DNA from: Psychroserpens mesophilus
GTDB taxonomy: Bacteria > Bacteroidota > Bacteroidia > Flavobacteriales > Flavobacteriaceae
Direction of reading: 5' to 3'
Length of the DNA stretch: 64,000 nucleotides
Assembly: GCF_000826645.1 (NCBI RefSeq)
Contig: NZ_JXJP01000006.1
Span: 1 to 64,000, forward strand
The position numbers were made by a program, and so were the translations under genes. The notes beneath the pieces were generated by a model. It was not told the origin of the DNA, did no database searches, and was given only the letters and a program-made list of their open reading frames with translations. Shown one piece after another: positions 51,900-60,135 of the stretch (position 1 is the first letter of the stretch; each line of letters starts with the position of its first letter).

Positions 51900-54286
51900 T
51901 GAATAAAACCTCACATAATAAATTAGTATCCTTCATTTGGTCTATTGCAGACGATTGCCTCAGAGATGTTTACGTACGTGGTAAGTATAGAGATGTTATC
52001 TTGCCAATGATTGTTTTACGTCGTTTAGACGCTCTTTTAGAACCAACCAAAGATGCAGTACTTGAAGAATTAGCTTTTCAACGTGATGAAGCAAAATTCA
52101 CAGAATGGGACGAAACAGGATTACGCGAAGCATCAGGCTTTGTTTTTTATAACGTAAGCACATGGACGCTTCAAAAATTAAAAGATACAGCAACCAACAG
52201 CCAACAAATATTACAAGCCAATTTTGAAGATTACCTTAATGGTTTCAGTCCTAATGTGAAGGAAATCATCGATAAATTCAAACTACGTAGCCAAATACGC
52301 CACATGGCCACTAAAGATGTGTTGTTAGATGTTTTGGAAAAATTCACTTCACCCCACATTAACCTCACTCCTTTTGAAAAAGAAGATCCAGAAGGTCGCA
52401 AACTACCAGCATTGTCTAATTTAGGAATGGGGTATGTATTTGAAGAACTCATTAGAAAATTTAACGAAGAAAATAACGAAGAAGCAGGAGAGCACTTTAC
52501 ACCTCGTGAAGTGATTGATTTAATGACCCACATTATTTTTGATTCTATTAAAGACAACCTACCACCAGTAATGACCATTTACGATCCTGCCTGTGGTTCT
52601 GGAGGAATGCTTACCGAAAGCCAAAACTTTATCAAAGACGAAGAAGGTGCTATTAAAGCCATGGGAGATGTATATCTCTACGGAAAAGAAATAAACGACG
52701 AAACTTACGCCATTTGTAAGTCTGACATGATGATTAAAGGTAACAATCCGGAAAACATCCGCGTTGGTTCTACATTATCTACAGATGAGTTTGCTGGCAT
52801 GTCTTTCGATTTTATGCTATCTAATCCACCTTATGGAAAGTCTTGGAGCAGTGAACAAAAATATATCAAGGATGGTAAGGATGTCATTGACCCTCGCTTT
52901 AAAATCACTTTAAAAAACTATTGGAACGTGGAAGAAGAAGCAGATGCCATTCCAAGATCGTCTGACGGACAATTACTGTTTTTAATGGAAATGGTAGATA
53001 AAATGAAATCCTTATCGCAAAGCAAAACAGGTACACGTATTGCGTCTGTACATAACGGAAGTAGCCTATTTACAGGAGATGCAGGAGGAGGCGAAAGCAA
53101 CATTCGCAGACACATTATAGAAAACGATTGGTTAGAAGCTATTGTACAATTACCAAACAACCTATTTTACAATACAGGCATTACTACTTATATCTGGATT
53201 TTAAGCAACAACAAAGCTGCCAACCGTAAAGGCAAAGTGCAATTAATAGATGCAGGACAACTGTACCGTAAACTGCGTAAAAATTTAGGAAACAAAAACT
53301 GTGAGTTTGCACCAAAACACATTACCAAAATCGTAAACACCTATACCAACATGAGTGTTGCCGAACGTGAAGGCGAACAAGGTATTGCTGCACAGGTATT
53401 CGATAATGCCGATTTTGGCTATTTCAAAGCAACTATAGAACGCCCAAAACGTTTAAAAGCACAATTTACCAACGAGCGAATAGAAACCTTACGTTACGAT
53501 AGAGTGTTGCAAGAACCAATGCAATATGCTTTTGAAACTTTTGGAGACATCATACACACTAACACCAAACAACACGAAAAAGAATTATTAGAATGGTGCG
53601 AAAAAGAAGAACTCAACTTATCATCTGCCAATAAATCAAAACTCACCAAAGCTGCCACTTGGCAAAAGCACTTAAACTTGGTAAAAGCAGGAACTGTGTT
53701 GTTAAAAGCCATTGGTGAAGATGAATATAATGATTTTAATGATTTTAAAAAACTAGTTGATGCTGAGATTAAAAAGCAAAAACTAAATATTAGCGCAAGC
53801 GATAAAAAAGCCATTTTAAATGCCGTAAGTTGGTACGATGCCGAAGCTGAAAAAGTCATTAAAAAAGTAGAAAAACTCTCAAGTGATAAACTAAACAAAC
53901 TTTTAGCGCATTTAGATTGCGAAGAAAAAGACCTTCCAGACTTTGGCTATTATCCATACGTTTCCGTCATTGCGAGCGAGGCACAAGCGAAGCAATCTCA
54001 CGAAAAAAACCTCTACATCACCTACGAAACCGAAAGCGACCTACGCGACACCGAAAACGTACCCTTAAAAGACAACATACACAGTTACTTTAAACGCGAA
54101 GTACAACCACACGTGCCAGAAGCGTGGATAAACCTAGACGCCACCAAAATTGGTTACGAAATTAGCTTTAACAAAAATTTTTACAAGCATACACCTTTGC
54201 GCAGTATAGAAGAGGTAACCAAAGATATTCTAGACCTAGAACAACAAAGCGATGGTTTAATTGCAGAGATTTTAAACTTGGTGTAA
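51899..54286 (+). CDS. hsdM: Type I restriction-modification methyltransferase subunit HsdM
   Basis: 795 residues. N-terminal helical HsdM domain, then N6-adenine methyltransferase with motif I DPACGSGGM (about residue 230) and motif IV NPPYG (about 310). A long C-terminal helical extension ends with DTENVPLKDNIHSYFKREV in parts (DTENVPL, YFKREVQPHV) that contacts HsdS. At about residues 689-701 there is an in-frame insertion encoded by a dispersed DNA repeat (VIASEAQAKQS). It is coupled to hsdS by a TAATG overlap. Methylates adenine at the site set by HsdS. Confidence 0.95.
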   Translation: MNKTSHNKLVSFIWSIADDCLRDVYVRGKYRDVILPMIVLRRLDALLEPTKDAVLEELAFQRDEAKFTEWDETGLREASGFVFYNVSTWTLQKLKDTATNSQQILQANFEDYLNGFSPNVKEIIDKFKLRSQIRHMATKDVLLDVLEKFTSPHINLTPFEKEDPEGRKLPALSNLGMGYVFEELIRKFNEENNEEAGEHFTPREVIDLMTHIIFDSIKDNLPPVMTIYDPACGSGGMLTESQNFIKDEEGAIKAMGDVYLYGKEINDETYAICKSDMMIKGNNPENIRVGSTLSTDEFAGMSFDFMLSNPPYGKSWSSEQKYIKDGKDVIDPRFKITLKNYWNVEEEADAIPRSSDGQLLFLMEMVDKMKSLSQSKTGTRIASVHNGSSLFTGDAGGGESNIRRHIIENDWLEAIVQLPNNLFYNTGITTYIWILSNNKAANRKGKVQLIDAGQLYRKLRKNLGNKNCEFAPKHITKIVNTYTNMSVAEREGEQGIAAQVFDNADFGYFKATIERPKRLKAQFTNERIETLRYDRVLQEPMQYAFETFGDIIHTNTKQHEKELLEWCEKEELNLSSANKSKLTKAATWQKHLNLVKAGTVLLKAIGEDEYNDFNDFKKLVDAEIKKQKLNISASDKKAILNAVSWYDAEAEKVIKKVEKLSSDKLNKLLAHLDCEEKDLPDFGYYPYVSVIASEAQAKQSHEKNLYITYETESDLRDTENVPLKDNIHSYFKREVQPHVPEAWINLDATKIGYEISFNKNFYKHTPLRSIEEVTKDILDLEQQSDGLIAEILNLV
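53965..54000 (+). repeat. Dispersed GTCATTGCGAG-type repeat inside hsdM
   Basis: 36 bp beginning cgtcattgcgagcgaggcac and ending aagcgaagcaatctca, with imperfect inverted ends (attgcgag / agcaat). Elements of this wording occur in many copies, mostly intergenic, in various bacterial genomes. Here it is 12 codons, in frame. Confidence 0.7.
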
Positions 54287-55536
54287 TGGTAGAGACTATA
54301 ACTAAAATACAACGTTACGAAATCTATAAAGAGTCTGGAGTGGAATGGTTAGGAGAAATTCCTGAGCATTGGGAATTGAAAAGGTTAAAATATGTCTTTA
54401 CAATTTTGAAAAGAATTTCAGGTGAACTTGGTCATGATGTATTATCTATTACTCAATCGGGAATAAAAATCAAAGATATTGATAGTGGTTCAGGACAGCT
54501 ATCTATGGATTATTCAAAATATCAGTTAGTATTTCAAGGAGATTTTGCTATGAACCATATGGATTTACTTACAGGTTATGTTGATTTGTCCAAATATGAT
54601 GGAGTAATTAGTCCTGATTATAGGGTGTTCAATATTTTAGATACTAATTGTGATAAAGATTATCTTTTAATTTTGCTACAATTAGGCTATCAAAGTAAAG
54701 TCTTCTATGCTCATGGTCAAGGTGTTTCTATGTTAGGTAGATGGCGATTTCCTGCTGAGAATTTTAATAATTTCATCTTTCCTATTCCACCACTTACAGA
54801 ACAAATCAAAATAGCCCAATTTTTAGACGATAAAACCACTAAAATAGAGGATGCTATTGCTATTAATGAGCAACAAATAAGCCTACTCAAAGAACGCAAA
54901 CAAATTTTAATACACAAAGCAGTAACACGTGGTTTAGATGATAGTGTGACGTTGAAAGATTCTGGTGTGGAGTGGATTGGTGAGATTCCTGAGCATTGGG
55001 AGGTGAAGCGGTTTAAGTTTTTATGCGATATTACTACAGGTTCAAAAAACACTCAAGATAAAGTTGAAAATGGACTTTATCCTTTTTATGTAAGATCACA
55101 AATACCTGAGAAAATTAATACTTATACTTTTGATGGAGAAGCTATACTTACAGCTGGAGATGGAGCTGGAGTTGGGAAAGTTTTTCATTATTTAAATGAA
55201 AAATTTGACTTTCATCAAAGAGTATATAAGTTTAGCAACTTTAGAAATATAGAAGGTAAACTGTTATTCTATTACTTAAGAAGTAATTTCCACAGTATAG
55301 CATTAAATGGTGAAGCAAAGTCAACTGTTGATAGTTTGCGTTTACCATTGATTCAAAATTTCATGGTTACAATTCCACCTAAAAGAGAACAAATAGAAAT
55401 TATCAATAGAATAGAAACTGCTTCACAAAAAATAGAAACTGCTATTGGATTAAAACAGCAAGAAATTGAGAAGTTAAAAGAGTATAAGAGTAGTTTAATA
55501 AATGGGGTTGTAACGGGAAAGGTAAAGGTTTGTTAG
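54286..55536 (+). CDS. hsdS: Type I restriction-modification specificity subunit HsdS
   Basis: 416 residues with two target-recognition domains, each introduced by the same sequence (SGVEWLGEIPEHWELKR at about 14 and SGVEWIGEIPEHWEVKR at about 225) and followed by conserved coiled-coil segments (PPLTEQIKIAQFLDDKT; KQQEIEKLKEYKSSLING, noted for EYKSSLING). It sets the bipartite DNA target of the methylase and nuclease. A diverged copy of its last 20 codons lies 1.4 kb downstream (56929-56991). Confidence 0.95.
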   Translation: MVETITKIQRYEIYKESGVEWLGEIPEHWELKRLKYVFTILKRISGELGHDVLSITQSGIKIKDIDSGSGQLSMDYSKYQLVFQGDFAMNHMDLLTGYVDLSKYDGVISPDYRVFNILDTNCDKDYLLILLQLGYQSKVFYAHGQGVSMLGRWRFPAENFNNFIFPIPPLTEQIKIAQFLDDKTTKIEDAIAINEQQISLLKERKQILIHKAVTRGLDDSVTLKDSGVEWIGEIPEHWEVKRFKFLCDITTGSKNTQDKVENGLYPFYVRSQIPEKINTYTFDGEAILTAGDGAGVGKVFHYLNEKFDFHQRVYKFSNFRNIEGKLLFYYLRSNFHSIALNGEAKSTVDSLRLPLIQNFMVTIPPKREQIEIINRIETASQKIETAIGLKQQEIEKLKEYKSSLINGVVTGKVKVC

Positions 55537-55539
55537 GGG

Positions 55540-56874
55540 ATGCAGTATACAGGAGGAGATATAAATAGATTAGGTGAGCGTCTAAGAAATATAAAGGGTA
55601 AACATATTTCTGATGAGGATTTAGATTTATTACAAGCACACAGGCTCTCTTTTACGGAACCATTGTTTAAAATTTTTAAGGAGCTTACCCAGTATAAATC
55701 TACAGTTCAAAGATCTGCAATAATCGCATTTAGATTAAAAAGAATATCCACAATAATAAATAAGGTTATTCGTAAACCAAAAATGCAATTAAATAGAATG
55801 TGGGATGTTGCTGGTATTAGGATAATTTTTGATGACGAGGTATCAGCTCGAAGAATGGTAAACCTTATCTTGGAAAAATATGAAGTAAGAGGTCAGGTAA
55901 GGAACTATTTTGAAAACCCAAAAAAAATAGGATATCAAGCTTTTCATATATACATAACAGAACCAGAAAGCGGAAAAGTTGTAGAAGTACAAATTAGAAC
56001 AAGAAATACCCATAATTGGGCTATTCTTGTTGAAATTACGGATGTATTGTACAGTACTAGATTAAAAGAAGAAGGTTACGAAAGTAATCTGGAATGGGGA
56101 CGCTTTCACCAAATAGTTTCAAGTCGTGAGGAACTAGCTCAGGATGAAGCGAATTTTTTATATAAAACATTAGATAAACATGATTTTATTTCAAAGTTAG
56201 CTGATACATTTAGAACAAATTCAAGTGTTGTAAAAAAACAATGGCAGAATGTTGGACATAGAGATAAGTATTTCTTAATAGAACTTTCATCTGATAGCGT
56301 TCCTAAGCTTTCTAGTTATAACGATTATGAAAAAGCTGAAGCGGATTATTTTGAAGCTTATAAAAAAGATGAAGGAGCATTAATTGTGTTAACATCAATT
56401 CATAAACCTTCTTTTGAACAAATTAGTATAGCCTATGCAAATTATATTCTTTCATATCATGAGTTTATTAAGGATGTCCAAGAGATTCTTAAAGTACTTG
56501 CAGTAGAAAAATTAGAGGATAAAGAATTTAGCGAGTTTAGAAAAATTTTTAGGCTATATGAAGATATTCAAGCCAATAACCTAGTTAATATACTTGTTGA
56601 ACGTGATGATGTCATTGTGAGTTTTGAAGACGAGTCTCTTCGTTTAGAAAGTAAATCTAAGATTAGTACTAAAAAAAGGAAAGAAATTAGAAAGCAGATA
56701 AATTTTGGTATTCGAGACTTAGTTAATAAGCATAGGTTATTTATGATAGAAATTAAAGGTGTTACTGAAAATTTGCCTTTATGGGCTTGGCGTACTAAAT
56801 CTTTTCTTAATAAACACGAAAAAAGAGTGAGTAAGCGATTGAAGTCAATTGAATTAAAGTTTGATAAGAATTAA
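55540..56874 (+). CDS. RelA/SpoT synthetase-like domain protein within the RM locus
   Basis: 444 residues. N-terminal half (about 45-185) matches the RelA/SpoT nucleotidyltransferase core: FRLKRISTIINK, MWDVAGIRIIF, PKKIGYQAFHIY and VVEVQIRTRNTHNWA. The usual GYRSLH is GYQAFH and the Glu/Gln of EVQIRT is kept. The C-terminal half is helical with no ACT, TGS or HD domain, so it is a synthetase-only or toxSAS-like protein. It starts 3 bp after hsdS. Possible roles are an alarmone or toxic nucleotidyl transfer on phage sensing, inferred from context only. Confidence 0.78.
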   Translation: MQYTGGDINRLGERLRNIKGKHISDEDLDLLQAHRLSFTEPLFKIFKELTQYKSTVQRSAIIAFRLKRISTIINKVIRKPKMQLNRMWDVAGIRIIFDDEVSARRMVNLILEKYEVRGQVRNYFENPKKIGYQAFHIYITEPESGKVVEVQIRTRNTHNWAILVEITDVLYSTRLKEEGYESNLEWGRFHQIVSSREELAQDEANFLYKTLDKHDFISKLADTFRTNSSVVKKQWQNVGHRDKYFLIELSSDSVPKLSSYNDYEKAEADYFEAYKKDEGALIVLTSIHKPSFEQISIAYANYILSYHEFIKDVQEILKVLAVEKLEDKEFSEFRKIFRLYEDIQANNLVNILVERDDVIVSFEDESLRLESKSKISTKKRKEIRKQINFGIRDLVNKHRLFMIEIKGVTENLPLWAWRTKSFLNKHEKRVSKRLKSIELKFDKN

Positions 56875-56928
56875 AAACAATAAGCAAAAAACAGAAACCA
56901 CCATCAGTTCAAAACATTAACAAATAAC

Positions 56929-56991
56929 TTAAAAGAGTATAAGAGTTGTTTAGTAAATGGGTTTGTAACTGGCAAGTTTTGAGTTTGTTAG
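56929..56991 (+). pseudogene. Relic of an hsdS 3' end
   Basis: Reading KEYKSCLVNGFVTGKF then TGA, versus KEYKSSLINGVVTGKVKVC at the hsdS end (55474-55536). DNA identity is high around ttaaaagagtataagag and at both gtttgttag ends, but there are many substitutions, so it comes from a different hsdS allele. It sits between the RelA/SpoT-like gene and the next cargo gene. Confidence 0.8.
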
Positions 56992-57006
56992 AAAAAAGAT
57001 ATAGTT

Positions 57007-57879
57007 ATGACAGAAACAGAACAAAATTTAATCGATTCAGGAAGATGTAACCTATTTCAAAATATAGCAACAGAAGTTTGGAAAAGAATTATTAGAGCCC
57101 ATGATGTAGGAGTTAATTTAAGAGAAGAAGGAATTACCTATGATATTCTGGTTGATATTTTACAATTCAGTAAATATTACAGTGGGAATTTTGATGTCTT
57201 TGCAAAATCGGGCTATGATGAAAATGTTTATGGTAGCGATATGGATGTTTTTGTTGAAACTTCAAAAAATCAATATCGTTGGTTTGCATTACAAGCTAAA
57301 ATTTTAAAATCTAATAATAGATACGATACATTAAGAGATGGTTATAGTGCTAATAACCGAAGTTATCAATGGGATAAATTAAAATTGTTAGAAGGGGTAA
57401 GTGGATGCAAAGCTTTTTATCTTCTGTACAATGGTAAAGAAAGAGCACAAGATTTTGATTTTACAGAAACAGATAATTGCAATAGGCCATATACAGAAGA
57501 CCAGTTGGGTTGTTCATTAGTTTCTGTATCAATTATTGAAAAATTAGGTTTAAGACGTAATCCGGGTAATACTCAATTTAAAAATCCTACTTACGAAGAT
57601 ATCCATCCTCACAATAGTGAACCTTGGAGAACTTTAGTTTGTTGCATGCTAGATAAAGCAAAAGAGACACTTTATGCTAGAGAAGAAGTAGAGAGCTATA
57701 ATTCTAAATTTATACCAATAGAAGTAGTTTCTAAAGAAATACTAGGCGAAGGCTTACAGATTGATATAGATTTTAAAAGTGATAGTGAGAATAGTAACAA
57801 TTCAATATCAATTGCATCTAAAGAAGCAGGTTGGAATCCGACTTTTAAATTAGTTATAAATAGATCAGATAAACTATAA
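57007..57879 (+). CDS. Putative PD-(D/E)xK-like nuclease, DUF6615-like
   Basis: 290 residues, no signal peptide. The region YGSDMDVFVE (D78, D80) followed by WFALQAKIL (Q96-x-K98) fits the D...(E/Q)xK pattern of restriction-like nucleases, and I associate it with DUF6615. The C-terminal half is unassigned. It precedes the SEFIR gene by 5 bp, so the two are probably a functional pair, with this protein as effector or sensor. Confidence 0.6.
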   Translation: MTETEQNLIDSGRCNLFQNIATEVWKRIIRAHDVGVNLREEGITYDILVDILQFSKYYSGNFDVFAKSGYDENVYGSDMDVFVETSKNQYRWFALQAKILKSNNRYDTLRDGYSANNRSYQWDKLKLLEGVSGCKAFYLLYNGKERAQDFDFTETDNCNRPYTEDQLGCSLVSVSIIEKLGLRRNPGNTQFKNPTYEDIHPHNSEPWRTLVCCMLDKAKETLYAREEVESYNSKFIPIEVVSKEILGEGLQIDIDFKSDSENSNNSISIASKEAGWNPTFKLVINRSDKL

Positions 57880-57884
57880 ATAAA

Positions 57885-58913
57885 ATGAAAGAAAGATTAA
57901 CAGTTTTTATATCCTATTCTTGGGATAGTGATGAGCATAAAGAATGGGTTTTAAAGCTCGCAAATTATTTAATTGAAAAAGCTGGTTGTAATGTCATATT
58001 GGATCAATTTGATTTGGCTGCTGGTAAAGAGTTGACTCATTTCATGGAAAATGGTTTAGAAAAAGCTGATAAAGTAATAATTATATTAACTAAAGATTAT
58101 AAAAAAAGAGCCGAGAATAGACAAGGAGGAACTGGTTTTGAATATTCACTTATTTCTCAAGGATTGTATGATTTACAATCAAAAAACGACAAGTTTATTC
58201 CCATCTTACGGCAAGGTACAAAAAGCACAAGTGCACCAGCTTATTTAGGAACAAAAATTTATCATTCAATGAAGGATGATACTAAGTTTGAAAATGATGC
58301 TTTTAACTTAAGTAGGTTAGTTTATGAAAAACCTGAAATAGTTAGACCAGAACTTGGAGAAATACCTGATTTTAATAACCCATATTATGACCCAATAATC
58401 TCTGTTGCAAACGAAGTAAGTGCCAAAGAAAAATTAAATAAGGAGTTAGATAGAATAATAGATTCAGAAGAGGGTGTTCAACACGCAAACCAAGCAGTAA
58501 AACTATTGTTTGATGAAATTACAGAGAAGGCTTATGAGTATAATGAAAAAACGGACTTTACTTTTAAAGTAGAATCTGGTCCCAGAGAAAAAAGCTTGTT
58601 AATAATGTCTTTAGGTTACACCGTAACAATTGTTTGGTATATCGTAGCTTGGAATTCTGCTAGAGGTGCAAAATTGAGTGTAAAGAAATGGAATGGTTAT
58701 ATGCCATTAAACGATAATGGTATTTATTATGATGATGAACGACCTAAACTTAAAGAACATAAGGAATATGCAATTGACTTAAATGACTCAAAGCAGATTA
58801 TTTGGAGATTGAATGAAAATGACACAGTAGATTCAAATGATTTAATTAAGGAAACATTTGTTTTCATTATGCAATCTATCCAAAAAGAAAAAGAGAAGAA
58901 CTTTCGTAAATAA
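57885..58913 (+). CDS. SEFIR (TIR-like) domain protein
   Basis: 342 residues. SEFIR domain at about 1-150: VFISYSWDSDEHKEWVLKLA start, VILDQFDLAAGKE and KADKVIIILTKDYKKRA, the TIR-related fold found in bacterial immune NADases. Two weakly defined regions follow, without clear membrane helices. SEFIR proteins in bacteria can deplete NAD in abortive infection. It overlaps the next gene by 1 bp (TAATG). Confidence 0.85.
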   Translation: MKERLTVFISYSWDSDEHKEWVLKLANYLIEKAGCNVILDQFDLAAGKELTHFMENGLEKADKVIIILTKDYKKRAENRQGGTGFEYSLISQGLYDLQSKNDKFIPILRQGTKSTSAPAYLGTKIYHSMKDDTKFENDAFNLSRLVYEKPEIVRPELGEIPDFNNPYYDPIISVANEVSAKEKLNKELDRIIDSEEGVQHANQAVKLLFDEITEKAYEYNEKTDFTFKVESGPREKSLLIMSLGYTVTIVWYIVAWNSARGAKLSVKKWNGYMPLNDNGIYYDDERPKLKEHKEYAIDLNDSKQIIWRLNENDTVDSNDLIKETFVFIMQSIQKEKEKNFRK

Positions 58914-60130
58914 TGGCAAAAACAAAATTACTTTCTAACAATAGTAAAAATAATCATCTAGATTACATAATCGCATGCTTTAAAGAAGCAGACGAGATTT
59001 GGTTAGCAACTGCATTTTTTAAGATGTCTGGTTTAAAATTACTGTTACCTGCTATTAAAAAATATATTGAAGCAAACAAACCCATAAACATTATTGTTGG
59101 GCAAAATTTTGGTTTGACAGAACCAGAAGCTTTGAGAATCATTTTTAAACTTTTTGAGAAAAAAGCACATGCAAATCTGTTTCTAGACAAAGCACAAGAA
59201 AAAACGAACGTATTTCACCCTAAATTATTTCTCTTTAAAAATAATGACAAAGGCATTATAATTTCTGGTTCAGCTAATATTACCAAAGGAGGTTTAACAA
59301 CTAACCAAGAAGTGTCTTTGGTTAGTCATACCAAATCGTCTAGTAAAGATTGGAAAGCTTCTATTAAATACTTTAAAAGTATAACTTCTAAAGATAACGC
59401 TAGCTTATTAAATTTAATGCTTATCAACCGTTATGAAGATTATTACAAAAAACAACTTAAAGCAAGAAAAAACCAAAAAGCAACACCAGAGAAAAGGGAT
59501 TCTGAATATAGTTTTGATTATAAAAAACTGAAAAAGCGTTTAAAAAAATATAGAACTACTAAAAGTAAAGCAGATTTTAAACAAAGAGAAAAGGATTATA
59601 AAGAAGCAAAAAAACTACTTAACGAAATTGCAGACAGCAATAGATTAACTCAAAATAGATTTGAAGAAATTATTGATTCTTTGGTTGGAGCTGCTGGACA
59701 AAAAGCTTTTTGGAAAAGTGGAAGTTTGTATAGAAACCGCAGATTCGTTTATAATAGTAAAAACGAATTTAGAGGACTTGTGCAGTTTATTAAAGAACAC
59801 CAAAATAACTTGCCAAATGATGTGTTTACAGAAGCAAAAGACTTAGTAGAAAATGTCCATGGAGCAAGAGTAAATTATATAACCGAAATAATGATGACTT
59901 TTCAACCAAATCATTTTGCTAATTTAAATTCTAATCCTATTACCGTATTAAAAAAAGAAGCAGGAGTTTATTTTAAAGCACATAGTGACTCTTTTAGTGG
60001 TCAAAACTATCAAGATTATTGCTTCTTAATTGAAGAAATACGTAATGAATTAGATTTAAAAAACATGCTAGAAGTGGATAGCTTTTTTAATGAAATTTAT
60101 TGGTTGTTGAAACAAGAAAGTAAAAATTAA
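58913..60130 (+). CDS. Phospholipase D-like domain protein
   Basis: 405 residues. N-terminal PLD-like domain with one HKD-type motif (H102-x-K104 in FHPKLFLF, then ISGSANITKGG with S120 and N122); a Lys-rich helical linker (about 150-230) and a C-terminal domain of unknown type. Single-motif PLD proteins usually work as dimers, many as nucleases in defence loci. Co-translated with SEFIR and the GHKL ATPase. Confidence 0.82.
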   Translation: MAKTKLLSNNSKNNHLDYIIACFKEADEIWLATAFFKMSGLKLLLPAIKKYIEANKPINIIVGQNFGLTEPEALRIIFKLFEKKAHANLFLDKAQEKTNVFHPKLFLFKNNDKGIIISGSANITKGGLTTNQEVSLVSHTKSSSKDWKASIKYFKSITSKDNASLLNLMLINRYEDYYKKQLKARKNQKATPEKRDSEYSFDYKKLKKRLKKYRTTKSKADFKQREKDYKEAKKLLNEIADSNRLTQNRFEEIIDSLVGAAGQKAFWKSGSLYRNRRFVYNSKNEFRGLVQFIKEHQNNLPNDVFTEAKDLVENVHGARVNYITEIMMTFQPNHFANLNSNPITVLKKEAGVYFKAHSDSFSGQNYQDYCFLIEEIRNELDLKNMLEVDSFFNEIYWLLKQESKN

Positions 60131-60135
60131 ATTTT

